DNA of 23,877 bases from Nemertoderma westbladi (lineage: Eukaryota > Xenacoelomorpha > Nemertodermatida > Nemertodermatidae), in contig JAUCBJ010008907.1 in assembly GCA_032718475.1 (NCBI GenBank), forward strand, positions 1-23,877, given 5' to 3'. Every line of letters starts with the position of its first letter. Positions within the stretch are counted from its first letter, which is position 1. This document shows, piece by piece, positions 1 to 9,009 of the stretch. Made by a program: the position numbers and the translations under genes. The notes beneath the pieces are model-generated. The model did not search any database. It was not told where the DNA came from and saw nothing but the letters and a program-made list of their open reading frames with translations.

Positions 1-101
1 ACAGGTGGCACCTCCTTTATGCTGCATGGAGGTGGCAAGTTTTCTTGATCAATGACCTAGAATACCTGACCTGACCAGTTTACGTGGTTATTGGCGTAGG
101 T
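1..101. other. Left edge, no gene seen
   Basis: Short non-coding stretch 3' of the broken exonuclease/CCHC gene. A small inverted repeat, CACCTCC with GGAGGTG, lies near the left edge. No reading frame or named signal is visible. Confidence 0.4.
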
Positions 102-2154
102 TTAAAACATAACCATATTTCCCATAGCTGTTACGTCTTTCGTAGGACACTTTATGTTACAACAGGGGCTTGCGGAATGTCCACGGAAACCGCATTCTGT
201 GCAGAGGTTGTAAAGAATAGGACAAACCGAAACATCGTGGCCGGATGTCACGCAATAGGGGCAGTAAAGTATCCCAAGGAGAGGGAGGCACAAATCGGTA
301 ACCCGATTTCTCCTTCCGCGTGGACACTGCTCCGAACCACAATTTCCGCACACCTCCAGTTGCATCTCCCGGCCGAAGAATAGTGGAATCGGTATGCCGG
401 CGTAATACTCCAGTCGTCGGTCACTTTTGGGGATACTCGCCGTGGCCGGTAGCCCGCGGAATGCTGGGCTTTGGCGTAGTATGTTCTCACTACGATAACC
501 TTCTTTATAGCCTGCCGGTCACATCCCGGGCGCCCGTTTCTGGCGGTGGATCCACTCGGTTTGTTCGGCATACCATCGGGTAAGTCGCATAGGGTCTTGT
601 GGAACGGAGGGGGCCGTTGCCACGGCCGGTCGGCGAAGAGGTGCCGGGGCATTCGCCGGAGGAATTCCGAGGAGATCTATGGGAGTCGGAGCAACGCTGG
701 GACCCTTTGCAACCTGTATCGCTGAGCGGGTCCGCTGGGTGCTGGTACTCGGGATCTCCGAAGACCAGTCTTCTCCTCCTGGGAACGGATATGGGGATAG
801 CCTCTAATATATGTAGCCGAAGTCATTCAGCGCGAAGGTGGTTACTAGCTCCCTAGCAGGACTACCGGAGCCAAGTGGGGTGGATACGCCTGCTTCCGTC
901 GCAGGTTCGGCAAGGTGACCCGTTTGGCGGCCGGTTCATACACGACTTCTGGATCGAGTTGTCGCTTTGGGGTGGACAGCAGAACACCTTCCTGTAGCCA
1001 TAATTCTTCTGCATCCGAAGATATCAGTGGTTCCTCTGCACCGAGGAGATCGACAATCGTAGGGATGTCGAATGGTCCATTATCGTCCCAGGATGCAATG
1101 ACGTGGAGCATTTTCGTATCTCCCGGTGGAATATTCTCTACCACTTTGAACGTGTGGTCGATAACTTCGTTCCACTCATAGTCGATGAAGGATCTAGGAA
1201 CCGCATTAATGAGATTATCGAGAGTCCTGCAGATAAACTTGGCGACGGTATATGATTCCATTACGACGTAGATATATGTTCCATCGATCTGGATTCTCCC
1301 ACTTGTGGTGGATCGTCCATTTTCTTTCTACGTCCTTCCAACGACTCTCTCGCTCACTCTTTATCTCTAATACCGGGTATGCACCATATATTTTATTACA
1401 ATCCTGGAATTTCTGAGGTTTAAAGTCTATACCGCCGTTTAGCACCGCGAGGTAACCGATACTGGATTTCGTCGGTCTCACCTCCCAGAATCCACGCATA
1501 AATTCTGTGGATTGCAACCAGGCTAACAGTGTTTGGGTGTCAACGCAATGACTAATGGCGTTGAGATCTTCTCGACGGTTTCTTCCAAAAGGAGCGTTAG
1601 CGTAGTCGTTTTGGACGTCCGCCTTTATATCCGACCCAATTTTAATGACATCGAAATCTAATAGGATCTGTTGGATCTCCGGTGGTAATAGCCAGATTGC
1701 TCTGGCTGTCCACACCTCCTGTTTGGGTGTCGGGAATATTCGACATATCAACACCAGACCATCTAAGGTTCCGAGGACGACGACCAATGATCGACCGTAT
1801 TCCTTCGTCCCATACTTCTCCTGGTAGTTGTCGCGATTCTGGATAACTGATATACTTTCCTCTCGCAACGTCGCTGTACACTCCGCTAGGTTTCCCCAGG
1901 TGTCCCAGGTTTCCCCATTGTCCGGTTGCCTTTGCATTCCGAGTTCTTTTCAGGCTCGTACTAGCATCGGACAACCGGAGCTCTCATAGATTACGGGAAT
2001 CCGGTCCCTCCCGCCCGGAGAATTTAATGATTTGCACATTCTTGGTTATCAGGGCGTTCCATTCTGCATCAAAGTTAGGAGATCCAGGTTGTGGATATTC
2101 CAGTAAATCTAGTGTATTACGTAATTCGCCGAGAATTTGGAGATTTGGGTCCAT
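102..2154 (-). pseudogene. Broken gene: 3'-5' exonuclease-like segment, Pro-rich linker and two CCHC zinc knuckles
   Basis: I read this as one decayed intronless gene spread over several frames. It opens at ATG 2154-2152 (MDPNLQILGELRN...) and meets an in-frame TGA at 1984-1986. Reading then changes frame near 1900, near 1290 and near 860, with further in-frame stops TAG 804-806 and TGA 519-521, and ends at TAA 102-104. The 1937-1215 part resembles RNase D/WRN-type exonucleases (RNase H fold): a beta-rich start, then LPPEIQQILLDFDVIKIGSD followed by IKADV, then a VDT motif. The first acidic DxE motif of that family is not visible, so activity is doubtful. A proline/alanine-rich linker follows (about 800-560). 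Two CX2CX4HX4C knuckles lie at 222-263 and 162-203, with a CX2CX4C cluster just before them; these suggest nucleic-acid binding. It has the same strand and the same kind of stops as the BEL element to its right. It could be a retroelement accessory ORF, a gag-like ORF or a processed pseudogene. The single-gene reading is fairly secure; the exonuclease name is tentative. Confidence 0.5.
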
Positions 2155-2690
2155 ATTTTCAATTATGTCTGTTGCAAATTTAAATCAGTTAATTATAAAT
2201 CCAGAAAGTCTGATTCTATAGTGACTGCAGAATAATTCAGTTTATTTGTAATTCAGTTTATTAATTATTATTGCTATATAGGCATCTACCATCTTATTGC
2301 TACTACATTCAGTATTTACAGTTACTATAGCTATACATTAATATCCAACCAGTTTTGACTTTTTATGTCCTCTTCTTTTTCCAATTCTTTTCTTTTCTAC
2401 ATTTTATACATTTTTTTGTCTTTATTCATTTCTCATTTATTATTTATTGTACATTTCATTATTTCTTTCCACATTTCATCATTTATTTCCACATTTCATC
2501 ATTTATTTCCACATTTCATTGGGGTTATAGCCCCCCGGCTATCATCATTTGTTATAAGCGCAGCACCAGGGTGCGCATCATTACATTTTCATCATCATAC
2601 GCGTCATCATTCAGTTTATAGTAGGGTTGTCTGTTTCTTTTCATCATTTCCAAACTACATTCAACCATCTTCTTTGGGAAATTTTCGTTG
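2155..2690. other. AT- and pyrimidine-rich spacer
   Basis: No gene is supported here. The plus strand is T/C-rich from about 2340 to 2520, which keeps frames open by composition only (proteins of F, S, I and H). The stretch contains the 20-bp tandem repeat listed separately. Confidence 0.6.
2466..2520 (+). repeat. 20-bp tandem repeat, about 2.7 copies
   Basis: The unit TTTCCACATTTCATCATTTA begins at 2466, 2486 and 2506, and the last copy is partial. The copies are almost identical. It is a short minisatellite in a T/C-rich tract. Confidence 0.85.
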
Positions 2691-2695
2691 TGGAA

Positions 2696-3115
2696 GGGGT
2701 GTTACGTGGCAATCTGGGATCTACAGCTGGGCTAGTTACACCGCCTACGCCCCAAACTGCACACGTAACGGACAATGAAGACGCTGGAAGTGAAGTCACG
2801 TGGAATGTACCAGGGACCCACCAGAATAACACTCCCAGCAACATAAAGCTCAGCTGACGAAGTCATGTGGGATAGGGTTACGCAACATTCTGGGATCTAC
2901 AGCTGGACTAGTTACACCGCCTACGCCCCAAAATCCACGCAAAGGTTCCACCAGAATAACGCAACTGAGAAACATAAAACCTCTATCGACGAAGTCATGT
3001 GGATGCACCATGGACCCACCAGAATAACGGGATAGAGGGGGTGTTGCGCGGCAATCCGGGATCTACAGCTGGACTAGTTACACTGCCTACGCCCCGAACT
3101 GCGCATGCAACGGAC
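2696..3115. repeat. Tandem repeat of about 170 bp, three diverged copies
   Basis: A core reading GGGATCTACAGCTGG, then a CTAGTTACA block and CCTACGCCCC, recurs at about 2715, 2891 and 3057, giving periods of about 176 and 166 bp. A second shared block, ACCCACCAGAATAAC or a close variant, lies between the cores. The array sits just 3' of the BEL coding region, about where a 3' LTR would be expected, but I see no copy of it upstream of the BEL gag. Confidence 0.8.
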
Positions 3116-3379
3116 AACACAATACAACACAATGGATACAATGAATTCCACTTCAAATCTTTACCATTTCCAATAATCCAATGTCGTTGGTCCCAATGAC
3201 CAAAATCAGGGTGAACAATACAAAAAACTACCCTGTGTCAGTCGAAACATCTGCAGGGTGACGCTGGACTCCGCATAACACACGAGGAAACACAAATACC
3301 ATTGTGTGTTTAAGGGGGGTCCATTATTCATTGTCAGTAAATCACATTTAAAAGAGTTTGTCAACAGGATGAGAAGGGT
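3116..3379. other. Spacer 3' of the BEL coding region
   Basis: Non-coding. In element orientation it follows the last integrase stop. A purine run AAGGGGGG (about 3312-3319) is on the plus strand, the wrong strand to be this element's polypurine tract. No LTR boundary could be fixed. Confidence 0.4.
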
Positions 3380-3930
3380 TTAAACGGGTTTAGCATTGTC
3401 ACCAATGTCTGCAGCAGGATCCGGAGTAGGAAACTTATCACCTCTTGTGGAGTCACCACTGTCATTGCCTTCAAGAAGGCACAGCCTCTGGATAGGGCGT
3501 TGGTAGTGGCCCTTTGCCGTTCGTATCGTCACAGTCCTCGCAAGTCCATCTTTACTTGAGGTTATTTCCACGACTTGCGCCACAGGCTAGTGGACGCGGT
3601 CTTTAAGGTCTTCCTTAACTAGCACCATGTCACCAACTGCGACGTTCCTGTAGGTGTTATTCCACTTCCTCCTGGTCCGGAGGGTTATGAGGTACTCTTG
3701 GGCCCAGATTCTCCACCAATGCGCTGCCAACGCTTAGGCCTTTTTCCAATTGGTATGTCTCGCAATATTGTTGGGATCTGGGAACATTGCCTCAGGAAGA
3801 ATGTTGATTTTGGGTCTTCCGTGTAGATGGTTAGGTGTAAGAGGCTCTAGATCTGTGGGGTCATCGTGGATAGGTACAATGGGCTGGTTGTTTAGGGTGG
3901 CCATGATCTCACAGAATGTAGTGCAAGGGT
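3380..3930 (-). pseudogene. BEL integrase C-terminal region, DUF5641-like, frameshifted
   Basis: The reading frame here is shifted by one relative to the integrase core, with the change near 3925. Visible blocks are FCEIMATLNNQPIVP, a PNHLHGRPK segment, HWWRIWAQEYLITLRTRRKW, a GDMVLVKED block and, near the end, VVEITSSKDGLARTVTIRTA. These fit the SH3-like C-terminal part of BEL/Pao integrases that binds DNA and helps placement. In-frame stops lie at 3734-3736 (TAA) and 3587-3589 (TAG), and the natural end is just below 3383. It cannot be translated as one piece in this copy. Confidence 0.85.
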
Positions 3931-4302
3931 GTCGTGGGTTACCCGGGTGTCCCCTAACGCGACGCGCATGGATCGTTTCACCAAGTCGATGAGCTTCTCC
4001 CATACCCCGCTCCAATGGGGTGCCAAGGGTGTTTGGAAGTGCCATTGTATATGGTGTTCCCTCCATACTTGGGATGCAGTCTCTTCAGTGAACCATCCCT
4101 CGATCGCCTCTCTAAGTTCCCTTTCTCCTCCCACGAAGTTCGTTCCATTATCTGAGTACATATGCTGACATGTTCCATTGTTTGCCACAAACCGTCGCAG
4201 GGCGTTGATAAATGCGTGCTGCGTAAGGTTTATCACGAGGTCTAGGTAGATCGCCCTAGACCTAAGGCATGTGAAGATGGCTCCCCAGCATTTGATGTTA
4301 GA
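3892..4302 (-). pseudogene. BEL integrase catalytic core, second half
   Basis: This is the rve-type RNase H-fold core that performs strand transfer of element DNA into the host chromosome. After the TGA at 4303 the same frame gives RAIYLDLV, typical of this family. The second catalytic aspartate lies in YSDNGTNFVGG (codon 4150-4152) and the glutamate in HWSGVWEKLI (codon 3997-3999). They are 51 residues apart, as expected for BEL-like integrases. The first aspartate is in the preceding segment (codon 4336-4338), so the D,D,E triad is preserved across a nonsense break. The open frame ends at 3892 only because of the frameshift near 3925. Confidence 0.9.
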
Positions 4303-5067
4303 TCATCGCTCGATGACTGTAAATGGTCTGAAACAGTCTACTCCGGATACGTAGAACGGCGGTGAATCGGACTGCAGTCGTGTAGCCGGTAGGTCGGCCA
4401 TTCTTTGTGTGAGCGGTGGCGCTAGGTATCTTCTACAAGGGAAACAACGCTTTAATACTTTCCGGATCAGTGGCTGGATGTGGGTGATCCAATATCTTTG
4501 CCGGATGTTAGCCATAATCCAGTTCTGGCCCATGTGATGGTTTTCCTCATGACACTGTTGGATTAATAGCTTGGCTAGTGTTGAGGTTCCGGGCAGAAGC
4601 GCTGGGTATTTGACTTCATATTCGACCGGAGCGTTTGCCATCCGGGTATTTAGTCGGATCAGTCCATCTTCCCCCATCATGGGTCTCAACTGGTAGACTG
4701 GACTGTCCGCACTGAGCTGTTCCCACTCATCGGGGAAACTTTCTTTCTGGACATATCTAACAATACATTTCTCCACAATAATGAGTTCTTGTATACTTCG
4801 TCGAACTATTGGTTTGTTATCCTTCCACTGCAGGAAGTTGCGAAGAGTTATGACGTGGTGGATAAGACGTCTCATTGAGGAGGTTTGCTCTATCAATAGT
4901 TGTAAAGATGCTGCTGGTTGCGTAATAGTCACAATGTTATAGTGCCTGCCCGAGTCCTTTGCAGGCTCGGTCAGGCAACTATAGATCTCCACGGTGGCGC
5001 TTCCATGGACTTTACAAATCTCCTTGTCATCTTCGGAGTATTTTCCGCTATCTAGTTCGGGATCGAA
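4303..5067 (-). pseudogene. BEL integrase N-terminal part: linker, H2C2 zinc domain, start of core
   Basis: The segment follows the RNase H region in the same frame after TGA 5068. An HX4H (HEENHH) and a CX2C (CFPC) about 30 residues later form the H2C2 zinc-binding domain usual before retroelement integrase cores. The core then begins with FYVSGVDCF, whose D is the first catalytic acid. The segment stops at TGA 4303-4305 within the core. Residues EPAKDSG near the start are encoded by a strong hairpin-forming sequence (4944-4978), listed separately. Confidence 0.88.
4944..4978. repeat. Strong hairpin within pol; copy of the dispersed hairpin motif
   Basis: On the plus strand TGCCTG and CAGGCA form an outer stem and CCGAG(T)CCT / AGGCTCGG an inner stem around a short TTGC loop. 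The inner 20 nt (4950-4970) are a copy of the dispersed motif found at 1939, 8728 and 11086-11560. It lies inside the BEL pol coding frame, so codons explain part of the sequence, but the outer arms extend the pairing beyond the shared motif. Confidence 0.65.
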
Positions 5068-5694
5068 TCAGGTACTCCAGGTTAATTGTGGCTGCTGAAG
5101 GAATTCCGGGCCTGTGAGCCAAAGTTTACTCTTACCGAGCTGTCGTGGGGTGGCGCCTCTGCTCGATAAGTTCACTGGGTTTTCTTTCCCGTTTACATGG
5201 TGCCACTGTTCTCGGCCGGTACACTGTTTTATTTCCGTGGCTCGGTTCGCTACGAACGTAGTGTGTCGCCGTGATGGTGAGTGGAGGTAGTAAAGTACGA
5301 TACTCAAATCTACCCAGAAATGCTGCGATTCGATGGGGATTCTTAAGTTCCGCATGATCATGCGGTTCTGCCTCACTGCCCAGACTGCGGCCTGTAGCTC
5401 GAGTCTCGGGATCGTTGCTACGAATTCCCCGGATACCATCTTATCCTTAGAGAATAAGAAGCTCGTATCGCCGTTTCCATCCTGACTTAATCTTCTTAGG
5501 AAGGTAACTATGCCAATTCCGGTATTCGATGCATCCGAGAAAGTATGGAGCTGGAATATATCGGTGGGTAGTTTATCGAGGAAGAACGGTCTAGGGATCC
5601 GCATAAGATGTAGATATTCGAGTTGTTCCGTCCACTTTCTCCATTTGGCACTGAGGTGTGGGGGGAGCTCTTCGTCCAATCCCAGTCCTTCTAT
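5068..5694 (-). pseudogene. BEL RNase H-like domain
   Basis: The domain degrades the RNA strand of the RNA-DNA hybrid in reverse transcription. It is in frame with the RT across TAG 5695-5697. Visible family blocks are LHTFSDASNTGIGIV (first D), IPRLELQAAV (E), FWVDLSIVLYYL (D), FVANRATEI and WHHVNGKENP, followed by VNLSSRG. In the last block the aspartate usual in the Pao pattern (PADLxSRG) is Asn, so a probable metal-binding residue is lost in this copy. The segment ends at TGA 5068-5070. Confidence 0.88.
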
Positions 5695-6531
5695 CTACAT
5701 TTCTTTGATCAAATTCATTCCAGCCAACGTTACTGGGGATATGAAGTTTAGTGGATCAAATATGGCACTCTTTATGGATAAACATCCCCTTTTTGTCATG
5801 GGTTTGGGTAGGGGATTATATTTGAAGATGAACTGATCCAATTCTATGTCCCATTCGATACCGAGTACACGGTGATCCACACCCTCGGAATACATTTTGT
5901 TGTCGTCTAGCCTGATTTCCTCCGGGAACTTTTCCATAAGTTCCTTATCATGGGATCTAAACTTTACGAGAGGGAAACCTCCTCTCTTTAAACATTCCAC
6001 CATTCCCATAGCCAGCTGATATGCCTCGTTGACATTATCGGCACCAGTGCATCCGTCGTCTACGTAGAAACATCGTCGGATGGTCTCTATGACTGTCGGA
6101 GGGAACTCATTTTCGCACATAGCTGCTGTTTTCTTTAGCATGTCGCTACATGCCACCAGCGAGTCCTTAGTGCCGAAGATTCTGACAATCATGCGCATTA
6201 CATCCACATCCTTCAATGTGATTTGATTTATCTCCTGTGGAGTTAACGTTTTATCAGTCCACAATATACATAGGCAATCTGAGTCTCTTGGTAGCATTCG
6301 GACCTGGTGGAACATCGCTTTGATGTCACATGTGAAGGCTATTTGGTTTTCTCTGAACCTGTTCAATACGCCGATGAGTGTACTATAGATGTTGGGCCCT
6401 GTATAAAGTTGGCTGTTCATGGATTCGCCCTGATACATAGCCGCATCATCATTTACTACCCGGATTTTACCGCCCTTCCGGGCTTCTACCACATAGTGGG
6501 TTGGGAGGTATTTCTCCTTTATCTCGGGTAG
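5695..6531 (-). pseudogene. BEL/Pao reverse transcriptase
   Basis: RNA-dependent DNA polymerase with fingers and palm motifs in order: RVVNDDAAMYQGESMN, FTCDIKAMFHQV (catalytic D, codon 6325-6327), FGTKDSLVACSDMLKKTAAM, CFYVDDGCTGA (YVDD, 6055-6066), GFPLVKFRS and VLGIEWD. The frame is open without break across the whole catalytic domain, so the RT is the best preserved part of the element. TAG codons bound it on both sides (6532-6534 and 5695-5697), both in frame with its neighbours. The catalytic residues remain, but no intact start exists. Confidence 0.93.
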
Positions 6532-7038
6532 CTAGTTTAACCGGTGTAGGATTCCCTTGAGCCTCCTAAGGGCCATGCTGGCATTATTCGCCATCGGTCT
6601 ATCTGGGTCTTTCCAAAGCATGGGCGAACACCAATGTCTGTCTTTGAACATTGCCTGATCAAGAACGTCAATACAATATTGATCTTCCTCGGATGGGTTC
6701 TCGTCCTTCTCAGCAAACTCTTGGGTCTCTAAGTTGAAATTCTTTGTCATCTCCTGCTGGGTTTTTTTGGTTTCCAGGAATAAATCCTCGTCCAGGTTGG
6801 TTGCTGAACAGTAACCCACAGATGTTACGTTCTCTTTGATCTGGCATTTAGGGAGATATGTATATGTGTCAGTAGTCTCCTCTTGGATAACGCAGAGTGT
6901 CCATCCCATGATGGTGCGCTCCGCATAAAAACCATTGTCCGGCTTTACGGATCGGGCGATGTCCCCAGTTGGTATATGTAATTCTGGTGTGTCAAGTCCG
7001 ATTAATAAAGTAATTCGGTTCACGTCCAATGGCGGGCA
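6532..7038 (-). pseudogene. BEL protease-RT linker region
   Basis: In frame with the protease segment across TGA 7039-7041 and with the RT across TAG 6532-6534. It begins LDVNRITLLIGLDTPELHIP, the IGLD block that follows the protease in BEL/Pao polyproteins, then GDIARSVKPDNGFYAERTIMG with the GW motif and an acidic middle. It ends in the DRHWCSPMLWKDP block that precedes the RT fingers. No separate enzymatic activity is expected; it is the connector between protease and polymerase. Confidence 0.8.
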
Positions 7039-8106
7039 TCATAAATCTACATCTTCCCGGTCTAACTGTATGAGGGGTGCGTATTCAGATGATTGTCGGA
7101 ACCGCACTCGGAGATCGGTGTGTACCAGAGCGTTTTTGATCATCAGTTTGACCATCTCGTAACCCTTCATAACTCCTTCCATCTTGAGTTGTACCTCCCC
7201 GGACTCCACTTCTTTATGGTCGGTTATAGTCTGTATGGGCCGCTTGCAGGGTTCGTAGTCTAGGCCTAGTTGTACGAGGAAATCCCGGTCAATGATGGTT
7301 CCGTCCGACCCATTGTCAAGGAACGCGAGTGTTGTTAGGGATTTTCCAACCCCTTGTATTCTTACTGGGATCACTTTGGCGAAGACCATATAACGGTGGT
7401 TTATTAAATTGACCATAGCTGATATACTGGTCACATGTGATACATCGGCGGTGGTCTTAAACGGATTGGTTTCCCTCTGCTGAATCGTCCGTGTACCCTT
7501 GGAGACGTGATTCGTTTCGCGGCCCGGCAGGGTGGTGTAGTCGAAATTGGCAGGTATGTTGAGGAGTGTGTGATGATGTAGGTCGTTACAGACCGCGCAG
7601 CATGACCTTTGGTCGCAATCCCGGACGTAGTGACCTGTTCCGAGACACCAGAAGCATCCTTGGTGTTTCATTATTGCCTCGAAGCGTGGAACGAGTTCAG
7701 CAAACTGGAACTTTCTGCAGAATTCCACCTTGTGTTTCTCCCTGCAGAAGAGACATAGAAGGGAGGTTGTGGTGCCTTCCCTTTCGGGTGCCCAATTCGC
7801 TAGATAACACGCCCATTCCTCGGCTGATGTCGGTTCCTCGTAGTCCTCGTCGTCGGAATCTTTGGCCATGGTGATGGCCATCGTACTCACCGGAGGGGGG
7901 CGGAATCTCGGTTTCGGAGTGGGTGCCCTGCTCCTAGAGTTGTTCTCTATTCCATCTAACTTGGAGAGACTTTGTTTGGAGAACATCGAGTCGTTCATGG
8001 CTTCGGAGATATCATCTAAGAATGCCGACATTTCGAGGAAACTGGGATCCCGATCCGGGTGTCTGCTTCGGAGATCGACGCATTTATACACCCATTTGCT
8101 TTGCAG
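7039..8106 (-). pseudogene. BEL gag C-terminus with zinc knuckles, and aspartic protease
   Basis: After TAG 8107 the frame gives an acidic and proline-rich stretch, then cysteine/histidine clusters: CLFCREKHKVEFC, a clear CX2CX4HX4C knuckle CFWCLGTGHYVRDC (codons 146-159 from 8091) and CCAVCNDLHHH. These correspond to the nucleocapsid-like RNA-binding part. The retropepsin-like protease follows, with active-site block LAFLDNGSDGTIIDRDFL. DNG stands where retropepsins usually have DSG or DTG; BEL/Pao proteases vary at this middle position, so this need not be inactivating. The segment ends at TGA 7039-7041 with the next domain in the same frame. Confidence 0.88.
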
Positions 8107-9009
8107 CTATCCGGGGAACTTCTGAGCAATCTGTCGGAGGTTTAAGATGTTGTTTACTTGTTCCTCCTTGTTCAATGGTTTTAAAGTGTAGTAGGCATCT
8201 TTCATAGAGTCCGAGAACTCTTAGATATTCTGTGGGTCCCCTAGGGATCCAGCATCCTGTATCAGTTTTTAAAGCGTCTTATTAATTATAGTTCCGATGT
8301 TTCCATATCTTTTATCTAGAGTTTTCCATGCGTCGTGGTATGCTTCATGAGATCCTCCTTCGAAACATTTAACGATTCGATGTGGTTTCTCACGTTTATC
8401 ACCCAGGTATTGAGATAAATATACCAGTTTTTGTGCGTCGGTTATATCCGTTGATCCGATCTGAACGAAGAACCATTTCTTAAATCCAAGGTAATCGACG
8501 GGGTCTCCCTCGAAGGTACGGATCTCCATCTTGGGCATAGCCAGGCGGTTCTCCAAGGCTCGGATGATGCCAACGTCGTCCGAACTAGAATGACTAGGAG
8601 GATTGTAATTACTAACACTCTCTCCCATACATGATGGATCGATGAGAGGTGGAGTTTTAATGATGACGTGGTTACGGATTTTCGGTGTAGATGTGAACGG
8701 ATTATTGGATCGAGGGGTGGCATCCCGTTCCGAGTCCTTTTCAGGCTCATACTGGGGAACGCTTGGAGCCGTAGGATTGGATGGGAAGTAAGGTTCCTCA
8801 TTCTTAAGCATAACCGGTGGGGGATGGAATACTGGTGCTTGTGCCGATAACGTAGACTGTATGGCTGGCGAGAACTCAGGTTTCGGAGGTTTTGCAGTCG
8901 GTGGTGTAAATGACTTTTCTAATTCCAGGACCGGGATTGGTTCATAGTCCTGTTCTATACCCCTTTCCGAGTCCTCGTATAGTTGGAGGTCCCGTTCTAT
9001 TAGTGCGCT
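8107..9009 (-). pseudogene. BEL gag middle: proline-rich linker and DUF1759-like domain
   Basis: The region starts with a proline-rich low-complexity linker (about 8970-8640, including EPEKDSERDATP, encoded by a copy of the dispersed hairpin motif). It continues into MPKMEIRTFEGDPVDYLGFK, followed by WFFVQIG and LVYLSQYLGDKREKPHRIV. That is the DUF1759 pattern, the capsid-like gag domain of BEL/Pao elements. Breaks are TAA 8269-8271, TAA 8221-8223 and TAG 8107-8109, all in one frame. The longest open piece is 8811-8269. Confidence 0.87.

Noticed and set aside
2355-2778. Plus-strand ORFs rich in F, S, H and I
   Set aside because: They follow the T/C-rich composition and tandem repeat; no domain or start context.
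3300-3330. AAGGGGGG as the polypurine tract of the BEL element
   Set aside because: It is on the plus strand, whereas the element is on the minus strand and needs purines there.
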